Positions 48,259-57,664 of a DNA stretch of 64,000 nt are shown here, piece by piece. The DNA lies in contig NZ_BAYA01000003.1 in assembly GCF_000685015.1 (NCBI RefSeq), forward strand, positions 547,731 through 611,730, written 5' to 3'. A program made the position numbers and the translations under genes. Under the pieces are notes generated by a model. That model worked only from the letters and a program-made list of their open reading frames with translations. It searched no databases and was not told where the DNA came from. This DNA comes from Paraburkholderia bannensis NBRC 103871. GTDB lineage: Bacteria > Pseudomonadota > Gammaproteobacteria > Burkholderiales > Burkholderiaceae. How positions within the stretch are numbered: the stretch's first letter is position 1; the number at the start of each line of letters is the position of its first letter.

Positions 48259-51200
48259 TCATCGGCCTTCAACGCGTTCGCCCGCTTCGAGCAGGCGCTG
48301 TTCGATCTGCGCGCGATGCTCGCCGGGTTCCTGCCAGAGGCCGCGCTGCATCGCTTCGATCAAGCGTTCGCAGATCGCGTGCAGGGCGTGCGGATTGTGG
48401 CGCTCCATGAAGGCGCGCGTGTCGTCGTCGTGCACGTAGGCATCGGCGACCAGCGCGTATTGATGATCGCCCACCACGCGCGCCGTCGCGTCATAGCCGA
48501 ACAGGTAATCGACCGTCGCCGCCATTTCGGCCGCGCCCTTGTAGCCGTGGCGCTTCACGCCGTCGATCCACTTCGGGTTCACCACGCGCGAGCGGATCAC
48601 GCGCGCGATCTCCTCGTGCAGCGGCCGGATGCGCGGCGCAGCGGGGTTGCTGTGATCGGCGTGATAGAGCGTGGGCTGCGCCTGCGAGAAGTGCCGCGCC
48701 GCCGCCGCCATGCCGCCCTGGAACTGGTAGTAGTCGTTCGAGTCGAGCAGGTCGTGTTCGCGGTTGTCCTGGTTCTGCAGGATCACGTCGATGGACGCGA
48801 GGCGCTTGCGGAACGCGTCGCGCGCCTCGTCGCCGCCGCTCTTCTGTGCATACGCATAGCCGCCCCACGCCTGGTACGCGAGCGCGAGATCGGCGTCGGT
48901 CTGCCATTGCCGGTGATCGATCATCGACTGCAGGCCCGCGCCATACGCGCCCGGCTTCGCGCTGAAGACGCGCCAGCCCGCGCGGCGGCGCGCTTCGCCC
49001 GCTTCCATGCCGTCCGCGACCAGGGCGTCGCGTTCGCGCTGGATGCGCGCGCGCAGCGGGTTCAGATGCTCGGGCTCGTCGAGTTCGGCGACGGCCTGCA
49101 CCGCGGCGTCGAACAGGTGCATCACGTTCGGGAACGCGTCGCGGAAGAAGCCCGACACGCGCAGCGTGACGTCGATACGCGGACGATCGAGCGCCTCCAC
49201 CGGCATGATCTCGAAGTCGATCACGCGCTGGCTGCCCGCCGCCCACTTGGGACGCGCGCCGATCAGCGCGAGCGCCTGGGCGATATCGTCGCCGCCGGTG
49301 CGCATGGTCGCCGTGCCCCACACCGATAGCCCAATGGCGCGCGGATAGTCGCCATGCTCCTGCAAATGCCGCTCGATCAGCTGTTGCGCCGATTTCAGGC
49401 CAAGCGACCACGCGGCCTGCGTCGGCACGGCGCGCGTATCGACCGAGTAGAAATTGCGGCCCGTGGGCAGTACATCGGGACGGCCGCGCGAGGGCGAACC
49501 GCTCGGGCCAGGCGGCACGAAGCGGCCTTCGAAACCGCGCCGCAACTGGCGCAGTTCTTCATGCCCGCAAGCGTCGAGTCGCGGCAGCACGTCGTCGCGC
49601 AAACGCGCGATGACGCGCGCCGCGTGCGGCAGCGTCGCAGCAATTTCATCGAACGCTTGCGCCGCTTCGCACGCACGCGCGAGCAGCGTCGCCGCCAGTG
49701 CTTCCAGGCGCTCGCGCGTGTCGCCCGCATGCCGCCACGGCCCATCGATGGCTTCCACGAGCAACGCGGGACGCGCGCCAGTCCACGGCGCAGCCCAGTC
49801 GACGCTCGCCGCATCGAGCAGATGATCGATGTCGAAGTCGCGCGCCAGCGCGTCGATCAGGCCCGCGTTCGCGCCCTGCCCGTCGCCGCACGCATAACGC
49901 CCGAGCGCGAGCAGCGTATCGCGCCGCTGCGTGCCTTGCGGCGATTCGCCGAAGGTATGCAGGCCGTCGCGGATCTGCGCCTCTTTCAGTTCGCACAAGT
50001 AAGCATCGGCGCGCGTGAGCAGTTCGTCTTCGCCCTCCTGGTCCTGCGGCGCGGCGACGCTCAGTTCCTCGTGCAGCTTGTGCTCGATGATGGTCGCGAG
50101 AATCGTCTTGCGCAGCAGCTTCGCGCGGCGCGGGTCGACCATCAATGCTTCGTAATACTCATCGACCTGACGCTCAAGATCCTGCAACGGCCCGTAGTTT
50201 TCGGCGCGCGTGAGCGGAGGCATGAGGTGATCGACGATCACGGCCTGGGCGCGGCGCTTGGCCTGGCTGCCCTCGCCCGGATCGTTGACGATGAACGGAT
50301 ACAGATGCGGCAGCGGGCCGAGCGCCATGTCGGGCCAGCAGGTATCGGCAAGCGCCACGCTCTTGCCCGGCAGCCATTCCAGGTTGCCGTGCTTGCCGAC
50401 GTGCGCAATCGCATCGATGCCGAAGTGCTCGCGCAGCCAGAAATAGAACGCCAGATAGGCGTGCGGCGGCACGAGATCGGCGTCGTGATAGTTCGCGTAG
50501 CTGTCGTCGCCGCGCGAGCGCGACGGCTGAATGCCGACGAAAATCTGCCCGCAGCGCCAGCCCGCGATCATGAAGCGGCCGCGGCGCACGGTCGGATCCT
50601 GCTCCGGCGCGCCCCAGCGCGCGATCAGCGCGTTCTGCGCTTCAACCGGCAGTTGCGCGAAACGCGCGCGGTAATCGTCGAGCGAAAGACTCTGCCACGC
50701 AGGCCGCAGTGCACGCGTGTCCGGATCGTTGGTCACGCCCTGCGTAAGCGTGTGCATGAGCGCTTCGCCGTCCTCGGGCAAATCGCCCACGCGATAGCCC
50801 TCGTCGCCCAGCATGCGCAGGATGTTGACCACCGACGCGGGCGTATCCAGCCCCACGCCGTTGCCGATGCGCCCTTCGCTCATCGGATAGTTGGCCAACA
50901 CGAGTGCGAGTTTTTTCTCCGCGTTCGGCAGCGTGCGCAGGCGGCACCAGCGCCGCGCGAGTTCGGCCACGAAGGCCACGCGTTCAGCGTCGGGTTGATA
51001 GCGCACGACATCGACCTGGGTGTCCTTGCAGTGGTACGCAAGGCCCTTGAAGCTGATCGCACGCGTGATGACGCGGCCATCGACTTCGGGCAGCGCGATA
51101 TGCATGGCGATGTCGCGCGAATTCAGGCCGTGGTTGTCCTTGACCCAGTCGTCGCGGTTGCCGCCGCTCAGGATGACCTGGAGCACGGGCGCGTCGCCCG

Positions 51201-52050
51201 CGAGCGCGAGCGGCTCCGGATCGTCGAGCGACGACGCCGCGAACGCCGTGGTGTTGAGCACGAGCGCGATGTCGTGTTCGGCGGCCATACGGTCGAGCAC
51301 GTCGCGGCTGATCGCGTCCTTGAGCGAGGTGATCGCGAGCGGCAGCGGGTTCAGCCCGCGCGCCAGCAGCGCGTCGATCAGCGCGTCGAAGGCGGCCGTG
51401 TTGGCAGCCTGCAAATGCGCCTTGTAAAACAGGATCGCGACAACGGGCGCGCCCGGTTGCCAGCGCGCGCGCCAGTCCTCGACGGTCGCGACGTCGCGCG
51501 CCGGATGGTAGAGCGACGCGGCGGGCAGCACGACCGGCGGCGCCGGTTCCGCGCCAAAGCCGAACGCCTGCCACGCGAGCGCGCGCAGGAAACCTTCGGC
51601 ATTGGCCGCGCCGCCTTCGCGCAGATAACGCCAGAGCAACCGGCAGAATTCCGGTTCCGCGCGGCTCCTCGCGATCAGATTGGGATCTTCCTGCAGGTCG
51701 CCGGAAAACATCGCGAGCAACTGGCCGCGCTGTTGCGCCAGCGTCGTGACCTGTTCGATGCCGTACGGCCAGTAGGCTTCGCCGCCCAGGTGATCGACCA
51801 CGACGACCTTCGCGTGCTGCAGCACGTCGTCGACGTAAAAGTCCACCGAAGCAGGCTGGCGCAGGTACGTCACGTTGGCGAGCCGCACGCTCGGGAAACC
51901 GGCGGGCAGGCGCGGCACGATGCTCGCGAGCAGGGCGAGCGTCGTATCGGCGGAACTCAGCACGACGATGTCGGCGGGCTGCTGGTCGATGCGGATGACG
52001 CCCTGCGTATCGTCGACGAAACCGCCCGGTGTGGTGCGCAAAAGATGCAT
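48259..52050 (-). CDS. cobN: cobaltochelatase large subunit CobN
   Basis: 1263 residues, normal for CobN. Binds hydrogenobyrinate a,c-diamide and inserts cobalt with ATP-driven partners. N-terminal MHLLRTTPGGFVDD; the central block has GNGVGLDTPASVVNILRMLG, FGIDAIAHVGKHGNLEWLPGK and FIVNDPGEGSQAKRRAQAVI; a C-terminal HPHALHAICERLIEA block follows. No CobS/CobT are seen; the ChlD-type partner is encoded directly downstream. Lies 48 bp after cobW, in the riboswitch-controlled unit. Confidence 0.97.
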   Translation of the reverse strand: MHLLRTTPGGFVDDTQGVIRIDQQPADIVVLSSADTTLALLASIVPRLPAGFPSVRLANVTYLRQPASVDFYVDDVLQHAKVVVVDHLGGEAYWPYGIEQVTTLAQQRGQLLAMFSGDLQEDPNLIARSRAEPEFCRLLWRYLREGGAANAEGFLRALAWQAFGFGAEPAPPVVLPAASLYHPARDVATVEDWRARWQPGAPVVAILFYKAHLQAANTAAFDALIDALLARGLNPLPLAITSLKDAISRDVLDRMAAEHDIALVLNTTAFAASSLDDPEPLALAGDAPVLQVILSGGNRDDWVKDNHGLNSRDIAMHIALPEVDGRVITRAISFKGLAYHCKDTQVDVVRYQPDAERVAFVAELARRWCRLRTLPNAEKKLALVLANYPMSEGRIGNGVGLDTPASVVNILRMLGDEGYRVGDLPEDGEALMHTLTQGVTNDPDTRALRPAWQSLSLDDYRARFAQLPVEAQNALIARWGAPEQDPTVRRGRFMIAGWRCGQIFVGIQPSRSRGDDSYANYHDADLVPPHAYLAFYFWLREHFGIDAIAHVGKHGNLEWLPGKSVALADTCWPDMALGPLPHLYPFIVNDPGEGSQAKRRAQAVIVDHLMPPLTRAENYGPLQDLERQVDEYYEALMVDPRRAKLLRKTILATIIEHKLHEELSVAAPQDQEGEDELLTRADAYLCELKEAQIRDGLHTFGESPQGTQRRDTLLALGRYACGDGQGANAGLIDALARDFDIDHLLDAASVDWAAPWTGARPALLVEAIDGPWRHAGDTRERLEALAATLLARACEAAQAFDEIAATLPHAARVIARLRDDVLPRLDACGHEELRQLRRGFEGRFVPPGPSGSPSRGRPDVLPTGRNFYSVDTRAVPTQAAWSLGLKSAQQLIERHLQEHGDYPRAIGLSVWGTATMRTGGDDIAQALALIGARPKWAAGSQRVIDFEIMPVEALDRPRIDVTLRVSGFFRDAFPNVMHLFDAAVQAVAELDEPEHLNPLRARIQRERDALVADGMEAGEARRRAGWRVFSAKPGAYGAGLQSMIDHRQWQTDADLALAYQAWGGYAYAQKSGGDEARDAFRKRLASIDVILQNQDNREHDLLDSNDYYQFQGGMAAAARHFSQAQPTLYHADHSNPAAPRIRPLHEEIARVIRSRVVNPKWIDGVKRHGYKGAAEMAATVDYLFGYDATARVVGDHQYALVADAYVHDDDTRAFMERHNPHALHAICERLIEAMQRGLWQEPGEHRAQIEQRLLEAGERVEGR

Positions 52051-52098
52051 GGCGGTTCCGTCAGTGCAAGCTTGAAGAAGTAAAGAACGAGCGCGCGC

Positions 52099-53187
52099 TT
52101 ATTGCGCAACGGCCGCGAGCGCCGCGTCGAACGCGGCTTGCAGCACCGCCGCGTCGAGGTCTTCGCCGATCAGCACGAAGCGGCTCGCAAGCGTGCCGTC
52201 CGCCAGCGCCGCGCTTTCCTGCGCGTTCCAGCGGCGGTCGAAATAGCTGTCGAAGCGGCGGCCCACGCCCTGGATCACGAGGCGCATCGGCGCGCCCGGT
52301 AGCGCGGCGAAGCCTTTCGCGCGGTAGATCGTGTGCTTGTCGACGAGACCCTGAAGCACCTCGATCGCCGCTTCGCGCGACGCCACGCGGCCTTCGACCA
52401 CGACCGAATCGAACTCGTCGTGATGGTGGTCGGCGTCGTCGGCGGAACCGTGGTGGTCGTGGCGCAGATGGATGCTTTCCTCCGACGCCGCTTCGAGGCC
52501 CAGCAGCGTATGCAGGTCGAGCTGGCCGTGCTGCGCGCGCACGATCTTCACTTGCGGCGGCAGTTCTTCGCGCAGTTCGGCGATCAGCGCGTCCTGGCCT
52601 GCTTCGTCGATCAGGTCGGTCTTGTTGAGGATCACGAGATCGGCCGCGCTCAACTGGTCTTCGAACAGCTCATGCAGCGGCGATTCGTGGTCGAGGTTCG
52701 GATCGGCCTTGCGCTGCGCGTCCACGGCCTGCGGATTGGCCGCGAACTGGCCGCTCGCGGCGGCGGGGCCGTCGACCACGGTCACGACCGCATCGACCGT
52801 GAACGCATTGCGGATCGACGGCCAGTTGAAGGCCTGCACGAGCGGCTTGGGCAGCGCGAGACCCGAAGTCTCGATCAGCACGTGGTCGATGTCGCCGCGG
52901 CGTTCGAGCAGTTGCTCCATCACCGGGAAGAACTCCTCCTGCACCGTGCAGCACAGGCAGCCGTTGGCCAGCTCATAAAGCTGGCCCGCCGTTTCGTTGC
53001 CGTTCTCGTCGCAGCCGATGCCGCAACCACGCAGGATTTCGCCATCGATGCCGAGTTCGCCGAACTCATTGACGATGACCGCGACGCGCAGGCCGCCCGC
53101 GTGCTGGAGGATATGGCGCAGCAACGTGGTTTTACCGCTGCCCAGAAAGCCGGTGACGATGGTGACGGGGATCTTGCGCATTTGCAT
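52099..53187 (-). CDS. cobW: cobalamin biosynthesis GTPase CobW
   Basis: About 362 residues; AAGGAG lies 7 nt before the ATG at 53187. G3E-family metallochaperone GTPase, probably supplying cobalt to CobN. Walker A is GFLGSGKTTLLRHIL, the metal motif is NGCLCCTVQEE (CxCC), and NKTD is in LVILNKTDLID. A His/Asp-rich loop (HLRHDHHGSADDADHHHDE) joins the GTPase and C-terminal domains and could bind metal. First gene after the B12 riboswitch. Confidence 0.96.
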   Translation of the reverse strand: MQMRKIPVTIVTGFLGSGKTTLLRHILQHAGGLRVAVIVNEFGELGIDGEILRGCGIGCDENGNETAGQLYELANGCLCCTVQEEFFPVMEQLLERRGDIDHVLIETSGLALPKPLVQAFNWPSIRNAFTVDAVVTVVDGPAAASGQFAANPQAVDAQRKADPNLDHESPLHELFEDQLSAADLVILNKTDLIDEAGQDALIAELREELPPQVKIVRAQHGQLDLHTLLGLEAASEESIHLRHDHHGSADDADHHHDEFDSVVVEGRVASREAAIEVLQGLVDKHTIYRAKGFAALPGAPMRLVIQGVGRRFDSYFDRRWNAQESAALADGTLASRFVLIGEDLDAAVLQAAFDAALAAVAQ

Positions 53188-53414
53188 GGGTGCTCCTTCG
53201 GCGCGGTGGCCGCAGGTGGAATGCGTCGCGCCAGTCGGCTCGCGCGCGTCGTCGTGGTTCCGCTGCCCGTGCAGTGCACAGCGCAGTCTGCCGGTCGGCA
53301 GACCTGACACGGTACAGCGTGGCAGCGGGCGAAACCTGGTAATGACGCGTCGCGGGCTCGCCCGGCGGACACAGGGAATTCATGGACGGTGCGCCGCATC
53401 CCCGCAGCGCGCGT

Positions 53415-53635
53415 CCCGCGTATCTGGCCGGTATCCGGACTGACGAAGCGCCGCTTCGCCTTCCCACGCGGGGCCTCGCGGCCCACCTGCGCAGTGGCGT
53501 TGCTTGAAGCGGCGTGCATCGGCTTGCGGCCGGTGCGTTCGTGTACCGTTGCGGGTGCAGTTCAGGCAGGCTGTCGCGTCGATGGCCGATGCCGATGGCC
53601 GATGCGATAGCTCCCTGATTCCCGTTTAACCGCGT
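53415..53635 (-). promoter_or_regulatory. cobalamin (B12) riboswitch upstream of cobW
   Basis: On the minus strand the conserved elements occur in order: GTTAAACGGGAATC, CTGCACCCGCAACGGTA, AACGCCACTG (53498-53492 core), GTGGGAAGGCG, and the B12-box equivalent AGTCCGGATACCGGCC (53441-53426). The aptamer ends about 240 nt before the cobW start, leaving room for an expression platform. It should repress cobW-cobN-chlD when adenosylcobalamin is plentiful. Confidence 0.93.
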
Positions 53636-53858
53636 GCAGAACGATCGCGCACGCGAGCACCAGAGTGCGTGCGAGTGTAGGCGCGGCCCACCCATGCGTC
53701 AACCGGACGAAGCGGCCCGGGACTGGCGCTGGAGCGACGATAGGGGCGCGCAAGCGTGTGCTATCGTAGCGCGCATTCCCGGCGGTCAATGGCAGCCAAC
53801 GGCGCAGCTTCAACCGCGCGCCGGCAATCGCTCGTCACCCGTCACAGGCCGTATCCAC

Positions 53859-54347
53859 GTGAATCGATCCCAAGCCGCCGCGCCCTTGCCCGATGCCCCC
53901 GCCCCGGCGGACAATGCGCTCCCGCACGCTGCGGCGCTCGTGCTCGCACTCGGCATAGGCTGCCGCAGCAGCGTGACGCTCGCGCAGATCGAGGCGGCGG
54001 TGCAGGCGCGGCTCGGCGCATGGCCGCTTGCCATGGTGAAAGTGCTCGCCACGCTCGACGCCAAAGCCGCCGAACCCGCGCTGCTCGCGTTCTGCGCCGC
54101 GCATGCGCTGCCGCTGCGCACCTTCACGCGCGAGCAGGTCGCCGCAATCGAATCCGATGCCGATGCCCTGCTTTCCGCGCCCAGCGCAGCGGCGCAAGCA
54201 CGCTTTGGCGTGGCGGGCGTGTGCGAACCGTGCGCGCGCCTCGCAGCCGACGGCGGCCCGCTCGTGCGCGCCAAGCTCGCGCTCGACGGCGTGACCGTGG
54301 CGCTCGCAGCATTCGCCGCGTTCACGGCGCCTCTCACCGACAACTAA
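53859..54347 (+). CDS. cobE: CobE / CbiG C-terminal domain protein
   Basis: About 162 residues from a GTG at 53859 (start uncertain). The core LVLALGIGCRSSVTLAQIEAAV is the CobE/CbiG C-domain motif, followed by MVKVLATLDAKAAEPALLAF and a GVAGVCEPCARLAA block. In the aerobic route CobE is needed but its step is not firmly defined. First gene of the plus-strand cobE-O-B-bluB unit; divergent from the riboswitch leader. Confidence 0.8.
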   Translation: MNRSQAAAPLPDAPAPADNALPHAAALVLALGIGCRSSVTLAQIEAAVQARLGAWPLAMVKVLATLDAKAAEPALLAFCAAHALPLRTFTREQVAAIESDADALLSAPSAAAQARFGVAGVCEPCARLAADGGPLVRAKLALDGVTVALAAFAAFTAPLTDN

Positions 54348-54374
54348 CCCAGTACCCAGGACTGATCCGCGACG

Positions 54375-54977
54375 ATGAAAACCGACCTCGAATCGCACCA
54401 GCGCATGACCCAACGCCGCCGCGAAGGCCACGAGAAAAAGCAGGCCGCCGCGACCCACGAAAAGGGCCTCCTGATCGTCAACACCGGCAACGGCAAGGGC
54501 AAGAGCACGGCGGCGTTCGGCATGGCCGTGCGCGTGCTCGGCCACGGCATGAAGCTCGGCGTGGTGCAGTTCATCAAGGGCGCGCTGCACACGTCCGAGC
54601 GCGACTTCCTCGCGAGCGTCGCGCATTGCGACTTCGTGACGATGGGCGACGGCTACACCTGGAACACGCAGAACCGCGACGCCGACGTCGCCACCGCGCG
54701 CAAGGGCTGGGACGAGGCGAAGCGCATGATCGAGAGCGGCGAGTACGGCATGGTGATCCTCGACGAGCTGAACACCGTGCTCAAGTACGAATACCTGCCG
54801 CTCGATGAAGTGCTGGCCGTGCTCACCGCGCGCGGGCCGATGCAGCACGTCGTGGTGACGGGCCGTCACGCGCCCGACGCGCTGATCGAAGCCGCCGATC
54901 TCGTCACCGAAATGCGCCTCGTGAAGCATCCGTACCGCGAGCAAGGCGTGAAAGCGCAAAAGGGCGTGGAGTTTTGA
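54375..54977 (+). CDS. cobO: cob(I)yrinic acid a,c-diamide adenosyltransferase
   Basis: 200 residues, CobA/CobO/BtuR family. P-loop NTGNGKGKSTAAFGMAVR, VVQFIKGALHTSERDF, VILDELNTVLKYEYLP and VVTGRHAPDALIEAADLVTEM. Transfers the adenosyl group from ATP to cobalt. The acidic/basic N-terminal 30 residues are typical. cobB follows after 4 bp. Confidence 0.96.
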   Translation: MKTDLESHQRMTQRRREGHEKKQAAATHEKGLLIVNTGNGKGKSTAAFGMAVRVLGHGMKLGVVQFIKGALHTSERDFLASVAHCDFVTMGDGYTWNTQNRDADVATARKGWDEAKRMIESGEYGMVILDELNTVLKYEYLPLDEVLAVLTARGPMQHVVVTGRHAPDALIEAADLVTEMRLVKHPYREQGVKAQKGVEF

Positions 54978-54981
54978 CGCG

Positions 54982-56301
54982 ATGAACACGATGAGCGCGA
55001 AGCTCGCGTGCCCGGCGCTGTTCATCAGCGCGCCCGCCTCGGGCCAGGGCAAGACCACGCTCACGGCCGGGCTTGCGCGCCTGCATCGGCGCGAGGGGCG
55101 ACGCGTGCGCGTGTTCAAGACCGGCCCGGATTTTCTCGATCCGATGATCCTCGCGCGCGCGAGCGGTGCGCCGGTCATGTCGCTCGATCTCTGGATGGTG
55201 GGAGAAGCGGGCTGCCGCGCGCTGCTCGCGCAGGCGGCGGCCGAAGCGGACTTGATCCTGATCGAAGGCGTGATGGGTCTGTTCGACGGCACGCCGAGCA
55301 GCGCCGACCTGGCCACGACATTCGGCGTGCCGGTGGCCGCCGTGATCGGCGCGAATTCGATGGCGCAGACCTTCGGCGCGCTGGCGTTCGGCCTCGCGCG
55401 CTATCGCGCCGACGTGCCGTTTCATGGCGTGCTCGCCAATCGCGTGGGCTCGCCGCGCCACGCACAGATGCTGCAGGAAGGCTTGCCCGCCGATATCCGC
55501 TGGCTCGGCCATGTGGCGAGCGATGCGCAGTTTTCGCTGCCCGACCGGCATCTGGGCCTGCACCAGGCCAGTGAAATCGCCGATCTCGACGCACGCATCG
55601 AACGCGCCGCCGATGCGCTCGCGCAGACCGCGCTGGCCGAACTGCCGCCTGCGGTGACGTTCGATGCGCCGGAAGGCGAAACCGTGCAGCCGCGTTTGCT
55701 CGACGGCCAGCACATCGCTGTCGCGCGCGACGCCGCGTTCTCGTTTGTCTATCCGGCCAACCTCGCGCTGCTCGAAGCGCTCGGTGCGCGGGTGAGCTTC
55801 TTTTCCCCGCTCGCCGACGAAGCCGCGCCCGCCGACGCACACGCCGTCTATCTGCCCGGCGGCTATCCCGAACTGCACGCGGCAACGCTCGCCGCGAACG
55901 CGCGCAGCGCAAGCTCGCTGCGTGCACATGCCGAAGCCGGCAAGCCCCTCGTCGCCGAATGCGGCGGCATGCTCTATCTGCTGGACGCGCTCACGACCGT
56001 GGACGGCACACGCACGCCCATGCTCGGCCTGCTGCCCGGCGAGGCCGTCATGCAAAAGCGCTTCGCGGCGCTCGGCATGCAGCGGCTCGACGGCGCGCAC
56101 GGCACGCTCACCGGCCACACGTTCCACTACTCGCGCGTGAGCACACCGCTTGCGCCCACATTGCGCTCGCGCCACGCCCAGACCGCAGCGGACGGCGAAG
56201 CGCTCTATCGCCACGGCGCGATCACCGCGACCTATATGCACGCCTACTGGCCTTCCAATCCGGCCTTCGCGGCCGCCCTCTTCCATGGCACAACCCTTTG
56301 A
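54982..56301 (+). CDS. cobB: cobyrinate/hydrogenobyrinate a,c-diamide synthase
   Basis: 439 residues. Glutamine-dependent amidation of side chains a and c. The N-terminal ATP-binding domain has LFISAPASGQGKTTLTAGLARL and FKTGPDFLDPMIL. The C-terminal triad GATase carries the nucleophile Cys in LVAECGGMLYLLD. Not to be confused with the sirtuin also called CobB. Overlaps bluB by 17 bp. Confidence 0.96.
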   Translation: MNTMSAKLACPALFISAPASGQGKTTLTAGLARLHRREGRRVRVFKTGPDFLDPMILARASGAPVMSLDLWMVGEAGCRALLAQAAAEADLILIEGVMGLFDGTPSSADLATTFGVPVAAVIGANSMAQTFGALAFGLARYRADVPFHGVLANRVGSPRHAQMLQEGLPADIRWLGHVASDAQFSLPDRHLGLHQASEIADLDARIERAADALAQTALAELPPAVTFDAPEGETVQPRLLDGQHIAVARDAAFSFVYPANLALLEALGARVSFFSPLADEAAPADAHAVYLPGGYPELHAATLAANARSASSLRAHAEAGKPLVAECGGMLYLLDALTTVDGTRTPMLGLLPGEAVMQKRFAALGMQRLDGAHGTLTGHTFHYSRVSTPLAPTLRSRHAQTAADGEALYRHGAITATYMHAYWPSNPAFAAALFHGTTL

Positions 56302-56962
56302 CGAAGCCGAACGCGCGGCGGTTTACCGCGCGATCTACGAGCGACGCGACATGCGTCACTTCGCACCCGGCCCCGTCGATCCGGCGGTGCTCGCGCGGCT
56401 GCTCGACGCGGCCCATCACGCGCCGAGCGTGGGCTTCATGCAGCCGTGGCGCATCGTGCGCATCACCGACGCCGCCGTGCGCGAGCAGCTTCAGCAAGCC
56501 GTCGAGCGCGAACGCCTCGCGACCGCCGACGCGCTAGGCCAGCGTCGCGACGAGTTCATGAAGCTCAAGGTGGAAGGCATGCGCGAATGCGGCGAACTGC
56601 TGGTCGTCGCGCTGATGGATCGTCGCGAGGCGCATATTTTCGGCCGCCGCACGCTGCCGGAAATGGATCTCGCCTCGGTGGCATGCGCGATCCAGAACAT
56701 GTGGCTCGCGGCGCGCGCCGAAGGCCTGGGCATGGGCTGGGTGTCGATCTTCGATGTCGACGAAGTGCACGCGCTGCTGGGCATGCCGCCGGGCGCCAAG
56801 CCGGTGGCGATCCTGTGCGTCGGCCACGTGGCGGAGTTTTATCCGAAGCCGATGCTCGAAATGGAGCATTGGGCCGAACGCAAGGATCTGGGCGAATGCG
56901 TTTATGAGAACCGCTGGCCGCAATCGTGCGGCTCGAAAGACGAGTCAGAGCCGCAAGGCTGA
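56285..56962 (+). CDS. bluB: 5,6-dimethylbenzimidazole synthase
   Basis: About 225 residues from the ATG at 56285. A nitroreductase-fold enzyme that destroys FMNH2 with oxygen to make the lower ligand of B12. RRDMRHFAPGPVD, HHAPSVGFMQPWRIVRI and ARAEGLGMGWVSIFD match BluB rather than general nitroreductases. Its presence means the organism can make true cobalamin aerobically if the other genes are present. Confidence 0.94.
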   Translation: MAQPFDEAERAAVYRAIYERRDMRHFAPGPVDPAVLARLLDAAHHAPSVGFMQPWRIVRITDAAVREQLQQAVERERLATADALGQRRDEFMKLKVEGMRECGELLVVALMDRREAHIFGRRTLPEMDLASVACAIQNMWLAARAEGLGMGWVSIFDVDEVHALLGMPPGAKPVAILCVGHVAEFYPKPMLEMEHWAERKDLGECVYENRWPQSCGSKDESEPQG

Positions 56963-56967
56963 CACCG

Positions 56968-57591
56968 CTATTGCGCGAGCGGCGTGACCGAGGTGACTTC
57001 GGGCATCGCCGGCGTGCCGCCCTGGGCGCTCGCGGGCGCCGCGTCTTTCATCTTCACGCGCCATTGCGGCGCGCCCGCGTAAGGCATCTTCGCCAGCGCG
57101 CCCGCGACCAGATAGGGCAGCGCCTGCTGCGCGTCGGCGTTGCGGTCGCGTTTTTCCGCGCTCACCTTGTAGGCTTCGTGACCGTCGGGCAGCGCGAAAA
57201 AGCGCAGCGTGAGCGTATGCACATATCGACGGCCGAACCACGGCAGCGACGGCCCTTCGGCAGGCACGCAGCCCCCCTTGCAATCGCCCGTGGCGACGGT
57301 GATATCGGCGGGACGTGAAGCCCATGCCGCCGAGACGAGATAGCGGGCGGCGTCGGCCGCGCCTTGCTGGAAACCGCGTTGCGCGAGGCCTTCGCGCAGC
57401 ATGGCTTCGTAAGGCAGGTTGTCGCCCGCATCGGCCTGCGCGGGCGTGCGGGCAAAACGGTAGGTCGATACCGTGCCCTTCAGGCCCGCCGGAGGGAGGT
57501 CGCCACTCGCCTGCACATCGGTGCTCGCACTGGCACAGCCAGCCAGCACGGCCACCATCGACACGGTGCAGATCGTCAACAGGAACTTCAC
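56968..57591 (-). CDS. DUF4136-like lipoprotein
   Basis: 207 residues. Lipoprotein signal MKFLLTICTVSMVAVLAGC (Cys at about residue 19). The mature domain YRFARTPAQADAGDN...YEAMLREGLAQRGF and ARYLVSAAWASRP resembles DUF4136. A CKGGC loop could form a disulfide. It ends 5 bp from the convergent bluB. It is downstream of the CHASE2 kinase on the same strand (73-bp gap) and may share its transcript. Function unknown. Confidence 0.8.
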   Translation of the reverse strand: MKFLLTICTVSMVAVLAGCASASTDVQASGDLPPAGLKGTVSTYRFARTPAQADAGDNLPYEAMLREGLAQRGFQQGAADAARYLVSAAWASRPADITVATGDCKGGCVPAEGPSLPWFGRRYVHTLTLRFFALPDGHEAYKVSAEKRDRNADAQQALPYLVAGALAKMPYAGAPQWRVKMKDAAPASAQGGTPAMPEVTSVTPLAQ

Positions 57592-57664
57592 TGCTTACTC
57601 CATCAGAATCTTCGCCAGCGGGTTCCGGCAACGCTCAGGCAGAGTCAGGCAACGCCCGCAGCCC

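Noticed and set aside
49354..52083. Plus-strand open frame of 909 codons opposite cobN
   Set aside because: Antisense to a full-length CobN; composition is Arg/His/Gln-rich and motif-free.
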